Below are positions 1 through 7,952 of a stretch of DNA of 47,499 nucleotides, piece after piece. Both the position numbers and the translations under genes were made by a program. Where the stretch lies: assembly GCA_003565295.1 (NCBI GenBank), contig PXCO01000349.1:1-47499 (forward strand), written 5' to 3'. The stretch comes from Cyclobacteriaceae bacterium (GTDB lineage: Bacteria > Bacteroidota > Bacteroidia > Cytophagales > Cyclobacteriaceae). Position 1 is the first letter of the stretch, and every line of letters starts with the position of its first letter. The notes under the pieces were generated by a model. It was not told where the DNA came from. It worked only from the letters and a program-made list of their open reading frames with translations, and ran no database searches.

Positions 1-120
1 CACACAGAGGGATGATTATCAAAGCGAGATTCCACCCCGACCTGCGGTACGGGGCAGGTTCCCGAAACAAGTTCGGGACAGGTAATGACCGCTGAAAAAC
101 AAATTATAAACAGATGAAAG
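1..120. repeat. Palindromic interspersed repeat, copy 1
   Basis: This stretch matches 20729-20848 in blocks of the same order and nearly the same spacing: GGGATGATTAT (9-19), GCGAGATTCC (24-33), CAAGTTCGGG (68-77), TGACCGCTGAAAA (86-98) and a 19-base block at 101-119. It contains two small inverted repeats: ACCTGC at 40-45 pairs with GCAGGT at 54-59, and TCCCGAA at 60-66 pairs with TTCGGGA at 72-78. The element ends 13 bases before the start codon of the GAF gene, so it probably forms that gene's leader. It resembles the non-coding REP-like repeats common in Cytophagales genomes (inference); no transposase is present. Its left end may lie outside the window. Confidence 0.75.
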
Positions 121-132
121 ATTATAACCCTT

Positions 133-591
133 ATGAGCATACACGAACTACTGGTTGAGGAAACCATCAATTTTGAAAAGCTTTTGCGAGCTGTTTTGCA
201 TCAGTTTGATTGTAGCACTGGAACCATTCATGTGCTGGACATACCCACTGGGGTCCTGCACTTGAAGGCCTACGAGGGTGTACCTGAGTTCTTGCTCCCC
301 AAAATGGCTGAGGTGCCCATTGGCAAAGGCATGGCTGGGATTGCTGCTCAGCGTAGGGAGGCAGTGCAGGTCTGCAATCTTCAGACCGACGAATCCGGAG
401 TGGTGAGACCGGGTGCCAAGGATACCAAGGTGGAAGGGGCCATTACCGTGCCGTTACTTTCTAAAGGGGAACTCTACGGCACCCTGGGTATTGCAAAGAA
501 AGAGCCCTATGAATTCAGTAAGGAAGAAAGCAAAACATTGATGGATATAGGCCAAAGTTTGGCTGAGAGGATAAAAGAAAAGGCGCTGTAA
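133..591 (+). CDS. GAF domain-containing protein
   Basis: A 152-residue protein that is essentially a single GAF domain spanning about residues 15-148. The pattern of an N-terminal helix, then LLRAVLHQFDCSTGTIHVLD, a GKGMAGIAA turn near residue 63 and a final GTLGIAKKEPYEFSKEE segment is typical of stand-alone bacterial GAF proteins. GAF domains bind small ligands or sense redox state. There is no attached kinase, cyclase or output domain and no membrane segment, so it is a cytosolic protein of unknown ligand. ATG at 133 is the first start after the repeat. It converges with the DEAD-box helicase gene; its TAA stop lies in the loop of the shared terminator hairpin. Confidence 0.85.
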   Translation: MSIHELLVEETINFEKLLRAVLHQFDCSTGTIHVLDIPTGVLHLKAYEGVPEFLLPKMAEVPIGKGMAGIAAQRREAVQVCNLQTDESGVVRPGAKDTKVEGAITVPLLSKGELYGTLGIAKKEPYEFSKEESKTLMDIGQSLAERIKEKAL

Positions 592-610
592 CAGCGCCTT
601 TTCTTTTATC
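570..610. terminator. Bidirectional hairpin terminator, GAF / DEAD-box genes
   Basis: A perfect 19-bp stem (570-588 with 592-610) encloses a three-base loop, TAA, at 589-591, which is the stop codon of the GAF gene. The outer stem is A-rich on the left and T-rich on the right (TTTTCTTTTAT), so RNA from either strand would end in a GC hairpin followed by U residues. It lies between two convergent genes and probably serves both. Confidence 0.85.
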
Positions 611-635
611 AACCTTAGAAATCTATTGCTTGGGA

Positions 636-2339
636 TTACCCCTTAGATATCTCAAAATTCACGGCTTTGCCCTTGATGGTGTTAGTGTTCATCACCTTTA
701 TGACGTGATTGACGTCTTTCTTGGGCACATCTACAAAAGAGAAATTATCGAAGATGTCTATGCCTCCTATACTTCCGCCCGGTACGCCAGTTTCTCCTGC
801 AATCGCCCCGACGATGTCATTCGGTCTTATCCTGTCTTTTTTGCCCAGGTTGAGGAAAAGCCTTTCCATATGGGCATCCCGGTCTTTTCTTGGCCTTTTG
901 CCTCTTTTTTCTCCACGTCCGCCACGATCACGATCACGGTCACGGTCACGATCCCGGCCTCCTCTTCGGCCTCCTCGCTCTTCTCGACGGCCTCTGCTAC
1001 TCATGTCAACTTCAAAATCCACCTCCTTTAATTCCTTCATGGCGGGGGCCAGTTGCATTTTTACCAGGCCTATGGCCAGTTGCTCCAGGCTTAAACCTTC
1101 TGTGAGCATTTTGCCTATAGTTTCCTCATATACCTGATTGTCCTCTTCCTTGGCAAGATGACGATAAACATCCTTAATGAGCTGTTGTTTCTTCATCTCC
1201 AACAACTCGTCCACAGAAGGAGGAGCCATTTTTTCTATAGAGGTCTTGATAAACTTCTCCAGATCTCTAACCTTTCCTTGATCTCTTCTGCCAGTGACAA
1301 AGTTTATGGCTGTACCGGATTTGCCGGCCCTACCTGTTCTACCAATCCTGTGAACGTAGTTTTCCTCGTCAAGGGGAAGATCATAGTTAAATACTGCTTC
1401 CACATTGTCCACGTCAATACCCCTGGCTGCCACATCTGTGGCCACCAATACTGAACAATGGCCTTTGCGGAACTTGTTCATCACCTTGGTACGCTGAGCC
1501 TGGGAAAGATCGCCATGTAGAGCCTCCGCTTGAATTCCCCTGGCTACCAATTCCTCCGTCACCTCATCGGTCACCCTCTTTGTATTGCAAAAGATTAGGC
1601 TTAATGAATAGTGGTGCACGTTGATCAGCCGGGTGATCAGATCAATTTTCAACGGGGATTTAACCTCGTAATATAGCTGTGTGATGTTTTCTACGGTAAG
1701 CTCTTTCCTCAACACCTTTACGATCTTTGGATCCTGTTGGTATTTTTTGGTCAAGTCCAGAATAGGCTTGGGCATGGTGGCTGAGAAAAAGACAGTTTGC
1801 CTTTCCTCTGGCATGGACTTAAGGATGGTTTCTATATCTTCCCTAAAACCCATGTCCAACATCTCATCCGCCTCATCCAGTACCACTATACTGACTTCCT
1901 GAAGATTAAGGGTGCGTCTGTCGATGTGGTCCATTACCCTACCGGGTGTGCCCACCACGATCTGTACGCCCTTTTTCAAATCCCTGATTTGGCGCTCAAT
2001 GGAGTCGCCTCCGTACAGGCAAGTGGATGCGATTTTCTTTTTGTACTTGGTCAGTTTTACAATCTCACCTTCCACCTGAACGGCTAGTTCCCTGGTAGGA
2101 CAAAGGATCAACGCCTGAGGCTTATTTAACGATTCGTCTACCTGATCAATAATGGGAATGGCAAACGATGCAGTCTTTCCTGTACCTGTCTGCGCCTGAC
2201 CTATCAGGTCATGCCCTTCCAATAAATAGGGGATAGATTGTGCTTGAATGGGGGAAGGTTGGGTAAAGCCCATATCTTCCACTGCCCTCAAAATCTCCTC
2301 AGAGACCCCAAGGTCTGAAAATAATAATTCTTGTTCCAT
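636..2339 (-). CDS. DEAD-box ATP-dependent RNA helicase with RG/RD-rich linker and DbpA-like RNA-binding domain
   Basis: A 567-residue DEAD-box helicase. The Q motif is near residues 26-32, AQTGTGKT (Walker A) at 49-56, PTREL at 81-85, TPGR at 131-134, DEAD at 155-158, SAT at 186-188 and HRIGRTGR at 330-337. A basic RG/RD-rich linker covers about 449-488 with an (RD)n run at 462-472, and a DbpA/CsdA-type RNA-binding domain fills about 491-567. The layout matches DeaD/CsdA-type helicases, which remodel structured RNA in ribosome assembly, cold adaptation and mRNA decay. It is monocistronic: 235 bp separate it from gltA upstream and it converges with the GAF gene. The exact subfamily (DeaD or DbpA) is not settled by motifs alone. 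Confidence 0.95.
   Translation of the reverse strand: MEQELLFSDLGVSEEILRAVEDMGFTQPSPIQAQSIPYLLEGHDLIGQAQTGTGKTASFAIPIIDQVDESLNKPQALILCPTRELAVQVEGEIVKLTKYKKKIASTCLYGGDSIERQIRDLKKGVQIVVGTPGRVMDHIDRRTLNLQEVSIVVLDEADEMLDMGFREDIETILKSMPEERQTVFFSATMPKPILDLTKKYQQDPKIVKVLRKELTVENITQLYYEVKSPLKIDLITRLINVHHYSLSLIFCNTKRVTDEVTEELVARGIQAEALHGDLSQAQRTKVMNKFRKGHCSVLVATDVAARGIDVDNVEAVFNYDLPLDEENYVHRIGRTGRAGKSGTAINFVTGRRDQGKVRDLEKFIKTSIEKMAPPSVDELLEMKKQQLIKDVYRHLAKEEDNQVYEETIGKMLTEGLSLEQLAIGLVKMQLAPAMKELKEVDFEVDMSSRGRREERGGRRGGRDRDRDRDRDRGGRGEKRGKRPRKDRDAHMERLFLNLGKKDRIRPNDIVGAIAGETGVPGGSIGGIDIFDNFSFVDVPKKDVNHVIKVMNTNTIKGKAVNFEISKG
924..956 (-). repeat. Hexanucleotide repeat coding for Arg-Asp dipeptides
   Basis: Five and a half tandem units of a CGTGAC/CGTGATC-like hexamer within the helicase gene encode RDRDRDRDRDR (residues 462-472). 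The units are near-identical at DNA level, so copy number could vary by slippage without changing frame. Confidence 0.7.
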
Positions 2340-2540
2340 GATGTTTCCTTACTTCTCTAAGCCACGGTCTCCAAAATCCCTTTAACTAAGCATCAGTAAG
2401 GAAACCCACGGCAATCGAGAAAAATATGACTTCGATTAATTCAGGCACAAAGGTAAGGGTAAGTTTTGAAAAAACCTAATATAGAGTACTGAACAAAAAT
2501 AATATTACGTCAATAGAACCTAAGCTGAGAAAAATTCTGA

Positions 2541-2567
2541 AAAAAAAGGCAGCTCATTGGCTGCCTT
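2541..2567 (-). terminator. Intrinsic terminator of gltA
   Basis: Read on the minus strand, an 8-bp perfect stem (AAGGCAGC pairing with GCTGCCTT, 2546-2567) with a six-base loop begins about 8 bases after the citrate synthase stop codon and runs into a T tract at 2541-2547. This is a textbook rho-independent terminator. Confidence 0.85.
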
Positions 2568-2574
2568 CTAATTT

Positions 2575-3861
2575 TTACCGTTTTGAGAGTTCCACATAGT
2601 CCCTTTCCGTGGCCCCTACATATACCTGTCTGGGTCTTCCAATAGGCTCGTTGTTTTCCCTCATTTCCTTCCATTGGGCCACCCATCCTGGTAGCCTTCC
2701 CAAGGCGAACATCACGGTGAACATATCCGTGGGAATTCCCAGGGCCCTGTAAATGATACCGGAATAGAAGTCTACATTGGGGTAAAGCTTTCTATCCACA
2801 AAATATTGGTCCTTTAAGGCTGCGGCCTCTAATTCCTTGGCTATTTCAAGTACAGGGTCATCTATTCCAAGTTTACCAAGCACATCGTCGGCGGCTTTTT
2901 TAATGATTTTGGCCCTTGGGTCAAAGTTCTTGTACACCCTATGCCCAAATCCCATAAGCCGGAATGGGTCATTTTTGTCCTTGGCCTTGTCCAGCCATTT
3001 TTTAGAGTTCCCGCCGTCTTCCTTGATGGCTTCCAGCATTTCAATCACGGACTGGTTTGCCCCTCCGTGCAATGGTCCCCATAATGCATTGATGCCTGCG
3101 GAAATCGAAGCATAAATACTGGCCTGTGATGAGCCTACGATCCTAACGGTGGAAGTGGAACAGTTTTGTTCATGGTCAGCGTGCAAGATAAGCAATTTGT
3201 CCAAGGCCTTTGAAATGACAGGGTCCACTTCATAAGTCTCCGCGGGAAGTGCGAACATCATTTTCAGGAAATTGCTGCAATAGTCTAATTTATTGTCAGG
3301 GTAATTTACAGGATGCCCAACTTTGTTCTTGTAGGCCCATGCGGCAAAGGTGGGTAGTTTGGCCAGCAGCCTAACTATGCTCAGGTTTATGTCTTTATCC
3401 GAATTATTGGGGTCCAGGGAGTTGGGATAAAAGGCGGTAAGAGAGCAGATCAATGAAGAAAGGACACCCATCGGGTGTGCAACAGATGGAAAACCGTCCA
3501 ATATTTTTTTGATGTCCTCATGCACCAGCGTATGCATGGTAATCTCTTGGCGAAAGTGATCATACTGGGATTTGGAAGGGAGCTCACCGTTGATCAAAAG
3601 ATAGGAAACCTCCAAAAAATCAGACTTTTCGGCCAAATCTTCGATGTTGTACCCCCTGTATCTTAAAATACCTTTCTCACCGTCCAAAAAGGTAATGGCA
3701 CTTTTGGTGGATCCGGTATTTTTAAAACCGGGATCAAGAGTAATGATTCCCGACTGCCCCCGTAGTTTGGCAATATCAATGGCCAACTCATTTTCGGAAC
3801 CTTCAGTGACTGGGAGTTCGAATTCTTTTCCGTTATAGGATAACTTAGCAGTATCAGACAT
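2575..3861 (-). CDS. gltA: Citrate synthase (type II)
   Basis: Condenses oxaloacetate with acetyl-CoA to citrate, the entry step of the TCA cycle. From the ATG at 3861 the product has 428 residues, the normal length of the hexameric Gram-negative enzyme. Catalytic residues are visible: H265 in LHGGANQ, H307 in GFGHRVYK and D364 in VDFYSG. The reading frame is open 42 codons further upstream, but that extension is basic and not family-like, whereas MSDTAKLSYNG is a standard start for this enzyme; 3861 is therefore preferred. It has its own terminator downstream and a 289-bp gap to the bacilliredoxin gene upstream, so it is probably transcribed alone. Confidence 0.95.
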   Translation of the reverse strand: MSDTAKLSYNGKEFELPVTEGSENELAIDIAKLRGQSGIITLDPGFKNTGSTKSAITFLDGEKGILRYRGYNIEDLAEKSDFLEVSYLLINGELPSKSQYDHFRQEITMHTLVHEDIKKILDGFPSVAHPMGVLSSLICSLTAFYPNSLDPNNSDKDINLSIVRLLAKLPTFAAWAYKNKVGHPVNYPDNKLDYCSNFLKMMFALPAETYEVDPVISKALDKLLILHADHEQNCSTSTVRIVGSSQASIYASISAGINALWGPLHGGANQSVIEMLEAIKEDGGNSKKWLDKAKDKNDPFRLMGFGHRVYKNFDPRAKIIKKAADDVLGKLGIDDPVLEIAKELEAAALKDQYFVDRKLYPNVDFYSGIIYRALGIPTDMFTVMFALGRLPGWVAQWKEMRENNEPIGRPRQVYVGATERDYVELSKR

Positions 3862-4126
3862 ATTATGGTATTTAACTTTAATTTTTATTGTGCGCTTAGG
3901 TGCTTTTCGAAAATTCGCCTTAAGATAATAAATAAGCGGCAATTTTCCCCTACAAATTCCATAGCTGGAAGGGATAGCCGCTTTCACTCACTTATATTTC
4001 ATAGTAATGATACCCAAAAAAAATAAACGAAAATTGGGAGTAAATTGTTTAGGCCAAAAAATGGATTATCAAAACCTGAAATACGAAATAATAATCTGCA
4101 ACCGATTTTTCGCAGGGTTGATAAGG

Positions 4127-4146
4127 ATGACCCCCGAAGGGGTCAT
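4127..4146 (-). terminator. Hairpin after the suf/bacilliredoxin operon
   Basis: An 8-bp perfect stem, ATGACCCC (4127-4134) with GGGGTCAT (4139-4146), lies 4 bases after the bacilliredoxin stop. On the transcribed strand the loop is UUCG closed by C-G, an exceptionally stable tetraloop. There is no clear T tract afterwards, so it may terminate weakly or protect the 3' end of the suf mRNA instead. Confidence 0.6.
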
Positions 4147-4150
4147 GGGT

Positions 4151-4570
4151 TTAATTGCAGAAATGCTCAAATACCTCCACCAGGTGGTCTCCTATCATTT
4201 GTGCGTTTCGCCCCTCTATATGGTGACGTTCAATGAAGTGGACCAATTCCCCGTCTTTGAACAAGGCCATGGCAGGGGAAGATGGTGGGTAAGGTAATAC
4301 ATATTCCCTTACCTTATCTACTGCGGCTTTGTCATTGCCTGCGAAAACGGTGGCCAGCACATCGGGTTTTTTATCGGATTTTTCCAAAGCATACCTTACA
4401 CCTGGTCTTGCTGCACCTGCCGCACACCCGCATACGGAGTTCACCACTATTAATGTGGTTCCTTTGTGCGATTTGAGGTGATTGTCCACGTCATCAGAGG
4501 AGCGGAACTCTTGAAAACCTGCATCTGTAAGTTCTGCACGCATGGGTGCTATCAATTCTTCTGGATACAT
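4151..4570 (-). CDS. BrxA/BrxB family bacilliredoxin (DUF1094)
   Basis: A 139-residue protein of the YphP/YqiW (BrxA/BrxB) family, recognised from the MYPEELIAPMR start, the VNSVCGCAAGAARPG active-site segment (CGC at residues 47-49) and the C-terminal FIERHHIEGR motif. Family members reduce protein-bacillithiol mixed disulfides in the cytosol. It is the last gene of the suf operon, 33 bp after the DUF59 gene, which links thiol repair with Fe-S assembly. Bacillithiol production in this organism is implied but no bsh gene is in the window. Confidence 0.9.
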   Translation of the reverse strand: MYPEELIAPMRAELTDAGFQEFRSSDDVDNHLKSHKGTTLIVVNSVCGCAAGAARPGVRYALEKSDKKPDVLATVFAGNDKAAVDKVREYVLPYPPSSPAMALFKDGELVHFIERHHIEGRNAQMIGDHLVEVFEHFCN

Positions 4571-4603
4571 AATATATATATAGATAAGTGTTGTTGATGT
4601 TTC

Positions 4604-4942
4604 TTATAAAAAGCCAAGCTCCAGCTTAGCCACTTCGGACATCATGTCTTGAGAATAGGGGGGGTCGAAGGTCAATTCTACCTCTACGTTGTTTACGCCT
4701 TCTATTTCCTTTACCCTTTCCTTTACTTCTGATGGAATGGATTCTGCAGCTGGGCAGTTGGGTGATGTCAAGGTCATCATTATGTACACACTATTTACAG
4801 GGTATACAGTAATCTCATAGATCAACCCCAACTCATATACATCTACAGGGATTTCCGGGTCATACACAAGCTTGATGGCATTGACCACCTTCTGTTTTAA
4901 GGCCGCTGCATCAATTTGTTCTACGTTTGTTTCTTTTTCCAT
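4604..4942 (-). CDS. DUF59/MIP18 family Fe-S assembly protein (SufT-like)
   Basis: A 112-residue single-domain MIP18/DUF59 protein. Visible signatures are VYDPEIPVDVYELGLIYEI (about residues 26-44), the LTSPNCPAAESIP segment with the conserved cysteine at residue 63, and DPPYSQDMMSEVAK near the C-terminus. Relatives act in Fe-S cluster maturation (SufT, eukaryotic MIP18) or as PaaD-like factors. It sits 10 bp after sufE in the suf operon, which supports the Fe-S role, probably in carrying clusters to target proteins. The precise biochemical step is not established for this subfamily. Confidence 0.9.
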   Translation of the reverse strand: MEKETNVEQIDAAALKQKVVNAIKLVYDPEIPVDVYELGLIYEITVYPVNSVYIMMTLTSPNCPAAESIPSEVKERVKEIEGVNNVEVELTFDPPYSQDMMSEVAKLELGFL

Positions 4943-4952
4943 GACAGATCTT

Positions 4953-5384
4953 TTAGGCGTTTAATTTAGACTGGTAGGCCAAGGCATACAGCTTCATTTG
5001 CTTGATCATTGCCGCCAACCCATTTGAACGTTGAGACCCTATGATGCTACCCATACCGATCTTACTGATGAAATATAAATCCGCGTTGACAATTTCATCT
5101 GCTTTCCTATGGGAAAGCACCCGGATAAGCAAGCTTATCAGGCCTTTGGTGATATCGGTATTGGAATCAGCAAGGTAAACCACCTTGTCTCCCTCGGTTT
5201 TGGTGATCAGCCAAACCTTGGACTGACAGCCTTTAATGATGTTATCTTCTTTCTTTTCCTCTTCTGGAAAGGGGGGCAGTTTGTCCCCCAACTCCATGAT
5301 ATAAAAGATGGTGGATTCTTTGTCGTCCCCCAGAATACTGAATTCCTCGATGATTTCTTCCTGTACCGATTGAATGTCCGACAT
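4953..5384 (-). CDS. sufE: Cysteine desulfuration protein SufE
   Basis: A 143-residue SufE. It accepts persulfide sulfur from SufS on its conserved cysteine, C53 in the IIKGCQSKVWL segment, and passes it to the SufBCD scaffold in the cytosol. Length and the central GCQS motif are typical. Its start codon overlaps the end of sufS by one base, indicating translational coupling and stoichiometric production with its partner desulfurase. Confidence 0.95.
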   Translation of the reverse strand: MSDIQSVQEEIIEEFSILGDDKESTIFYIMELGDKLPPFPEEEKKEDNIIKGCQSKVWLITKTEGDKVVYLADSNTDITKGLISLLIRVLSHRKADEIVNADLYFISKIGMGSIIGSQRSNGLAAMIKQMKLYALAYQSKLNA

Positions 5385-6670
5385 TAATTTTTTCTTTTGG
5401 CTATACGACTTAACGAGTTGTATAGGGTATCGATTTCTTGTTTCGTATTGTAAACAGCGAAGGAGGCACGTACAGTTCCTTCAATATTGAATCGTTTCAT
5501 CAAGGGCTGGGCACAGTGGTGCCCCGTCCTTACCGCAATGCCCATGGCGTCTAGCATCATTCCCACGTCAAAGGGGTGCATGCCGTTGATCAGAAAGCTA
5601 AGCACACTTACCTTCTGGGACGCAGTGCCTACGGGAATAAACCCCTTGATGCTCCCAAGCTTGTCGGTTGCATAGGAAAGCAGCTCATTTTCATGAGCTA
5701 GTATCCGGTCTTTCCCCAGTTCCTGGATAAATTCAAGGGCTTTTTGAAAGGCAATTACATCGGCAATATTTGGGGTGCCTGCTTCGAATTTGAATGGGAT
5801 ATCATTAAAGGTGGTGCCATCAAAGTCCACTTCCTTTATCATTTCCCCTCCACCTTGATAGGGAGGCATTACCTCCAATAGCTCTCTCTTTCCATAAAGA
5901 ATGCCCAGACCTGTAGGGCCATAGAGCTTATGAGCAGAAAAAGCCAAGAAATCACAATCCAAAGCCTGTACATCCACAAGGAAATGTGAGCTTGACTGAG
6001 CGGCATCTACCAACACTTTTGCACCCACTTCGTGGGCTTTCTCGATGATGCCTGAAATAGGATGTACCGTTCCTAAGGCATTGGATACATGTTGTATGGC
6101 CACTAGTTTTGTTTTGGGGGTTAAGAGTTTCTCATAGGTTTCTAAGATTAACTCTCCTTCATCGGTGATGGGAATTACCTTTAGCTCGGCTCCTTTCTCT
6201 TCACAAAGCATTTGCCAGGGCACGATATTGGAATGGTGCTCCATGGCACTGATGATGATTTCATCGCCTTCTTGGATAAATTTCCTGCCAAAGCTGGAAG
6301 CCACCAGGTTAATTCCCTCTGTGGTGCCCTTGGTGAAAATCACCTGCTCCTCAGAGGGGGAATTAATAAAGGACTTCACCATTTGACGGGTACGCTCAAA
6401 TTGATCGGTAGCCCTGGCCGCCAATGCATGTGCGCCCCGGTGTATATTGGCGTTGTCCGTAGAATAGTATTGGTTCAGTGCCTGTATTACCGATAGGGGT
6501 TTCTGGGAAGTGGCCGCATTGTCCAAATATACAAGAGGTCTCCCATTTACCTCTTGATGAAGGATGGGAAACCTCTTTCTAATGGATTCTACAGGAAATC
6601 CCGCATCACCCTCCTTTGCTACCGAGTCTTTCCTGTACAAGTTGTATGCAGTATTTTCTGAAGGTTTCAT
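5384..6670 (-). CDS. sufS: Cysteine desulfurase SufS
   Basis: PLP-dependent group II cysteine desulfurase that mobilises sulfur from cysteine for the SUF pathway. K248 in SAHKLYGPTG binds PLP, H145 in MEHHSN stacks on the cofactor and C386 in RTGHHCAQP carries the persulfide. From ATG at 6670 the protein has 428 residues, about 20 more than usual: homologues start close to residue 27, just before the conserved ESIRKRFPIL. The extra N-terminus overlaps the 3' end of sufD by 65 bp. No ATG or GTG lies nearer the usual start in this frame (only a TTG at residue 11), so 6670 is the best available choice but the true start is uncertain. Confidence 0.93.
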   Translation of the reverse strand: MKPSENTAYNLYRKDSVAKEGDAGFPVESIRKRFPILHQEVNGRPLVYLDNAATSQKPLSVIQALNQYYSTDNANIHRGAHALAARATDQFERTRQMVKSFINSPSEEQVIFTKGTTEGINLVASSFGRKFIQEGDEIIISAMEHHSNIVPWQMLCEEKGAELKVIPITDEGELILETYEKLLTPKTKLVAIQHVSNALGTVHPISGIIEKAHEVGAKVLVDAAQSSSHFLVDVQALDCDFLAFSAHKLYGPTGLGILYGKRELLEVMPPYQGGGEMIKEVDFDGTTFNDIPFKFEAGTPNIADVIAFQKALEFIQELGKDRILAHENELLSYATDKLGSIKGFIPVGTASQKVSVLSFLINGMHPFDVGMMLDAMGIAVRTGHHCAQPLMKRFNIEGTVRASFAVYNTKQEIDTLYNSLSRIAKRKN

Positions 6671-7910
6671 TTTCTATCTTTTCTAATACTTCACCAGCAA
6701 ATGCGTATAGCAATAATGCCCTGGCGTTCTCTTTGGAAATTCCCCTGGATCTTAGATAAAATAAAGCCTCGTCATCTAGCTGCCCGGTGGTACAGCCATG
6801 GGAACATTTTACGTCATCTGCCCAAATCTCCAATTGAGGTTTTGTGTTCACGATGGCATCCTCTGACAATAGAATATTATTGTTTTGCTGAAAAGCATTG
6901 GTTTTTTGGGCATCCTGCCTCACAAATATCTTACCATTGAACACACCTCGGGAAGAATCGGTAAGGATCCCTTTGTATAGCTCATTGGATTCAGCGTGGG
7001 GTTTTGTGTGATCCACATTGGTGTGGTTGTCCACATGTGATTTGCCATTGAGCAGGTAAATCCCATACATGTTTCCCTCGCAGTTGCTGTCCAACAAATT
7101 AAGGCTAAGGTTGTTCCTGGTCATCTGGCTTTGCAAGGATAATACAAAGGAGGTAAAGGTAGCATCCTTAGGCACATCAACCCCGGTATTGGACAGCTCC
7201 AGGGTCTGCTTGTTCTCATCCTGAATTTTATAATGGTGGATATGAGCGCCTTCGCCCACTTTGATTTCCTCCACACTATTTATAAAATAAACTTGGTCAT
7301 CCACGGCAATGGTTTGCTCAATGAAAGTGGCCTCCACAAATTTCCCTGTTTCTATATAAATCCTGGGGTGTATGGTCTGCCCTTTTTCATCTGATTTGGC
7401 CAGGTGAAGGATAAGGACAGGTTTATCCAGCACCAGCTTATCGTCCAAGCTGACAAACACCCCAGCCTGAAATGCAAGCTGATTAAGCCCTGCATAGGGA
7501 TCCTTTTCCGCCGTGACTATTTTTGCGATTTTATTGGCGTCGTCACCGAGGTCTTTTAATGAAGTTATTCTTACACCCTTAGGCATTTCGGTACTCAGGT
7601 TTTTGTCGTAAAAACCATTGTTTAACACTAGCAAATGTGCATCCAAGCCTTCCACCAAGTGCTTTTCCAACTCAGTGCGGTCAATGTCAAAGGGACTGCT
7701 ATGCCCAAATCGACTTATATTGCCCTCAATTTTTTTGGTAATTGGGGTGAACTTGTATTCTTCATCCTTGGCGGAGGGGAGCCCCTTATGGGTCAACAGT
7801 TTGGCGGCCTCCTCCCTTAGTCCGGCAAATAGCCCGCTTGGCTTCTGCGCGTAAAAACTATCCAAAAACGAAGAGGATAAACTTGTGTCTTTTTTTGTTA
7901 CTGCACTCAT
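6606..7910 (-). CDS. sufD: Fe-S cluster assembly protein SufD
   Basis: A 434-residue SufD, the beta-helix partner of SufB in the SufBC2D scaffold complex on which Fe-S clusters are built. The central parallel beta-helix region (about residues 150-380) and the C-terminal SHGCTTGQLDDEALFYLRSRG segment, with the conserved H and C, are clear. It lies 42 bp after sufC, and its last 65 bp overlap the start of sufS. Divergent in sequence from SufB but same fold, as usual for the family. Confidence 0.95.
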   Translation of the reverse strand: MSAVTKKDTSLSSSFLDSFYAQKPSGLFAGLREEAAKLLTHKGLPSAKDEEYKFTPITKKIEGNISRFGHSSPFDIDRTELEKHLVEGLDAHLLVLNNGFYDKNLSTEMPKGVRITSLKDLGDDANKIAKIVTAEKDPYAGLNQLAFQAGVFVSLDDKLVLDKPVLILHLAKSDEKGQTIHPRIYIETGKFVEATFIEQTIAVDDQVYFINSVEEIKVGEGAHIHHYKIQDENKQTLELSNTGVDVPKDATFTSFVLSLQSQMTRNNLSLNLLDSNCEGNMYGIYLLNGKSHVDNHTNVDHTKPHAESNELYKGILTDSSRGVFNGKIFVRQDAQKTNAFQQNNNILLSEDAIVNTKPQLEIWADDVKCSHGCTTGQLDDEALFYLRSRGISKENARALLLYAFAGEVLEKIENETFRKYCIQLVQERLGSKGG

Positions 7911-7952
7911 GATGGTAAAAGGTTTCGATTAGAATTGCAGGAATGGTGAATA

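Noticed and set aside
924-956. Tandem units as a possible CRISPR array
   Set aside because: Hexamers without spacers inside a coding region; explained by the RD repeat.
630-1137. Open frames opposite the RG-rich part of the helicase gene
   Set aside because: They lie antisense to a strongly supported gene and encode Ser/Arg/Pro-rich low-complexity sequence produced by the repeat.
3862-3987. 42-codon N-terminal extension of citrate synthase
   Set aside because: Not family-like; the ATG at 3861 gives the standard 428-residue enzyme.
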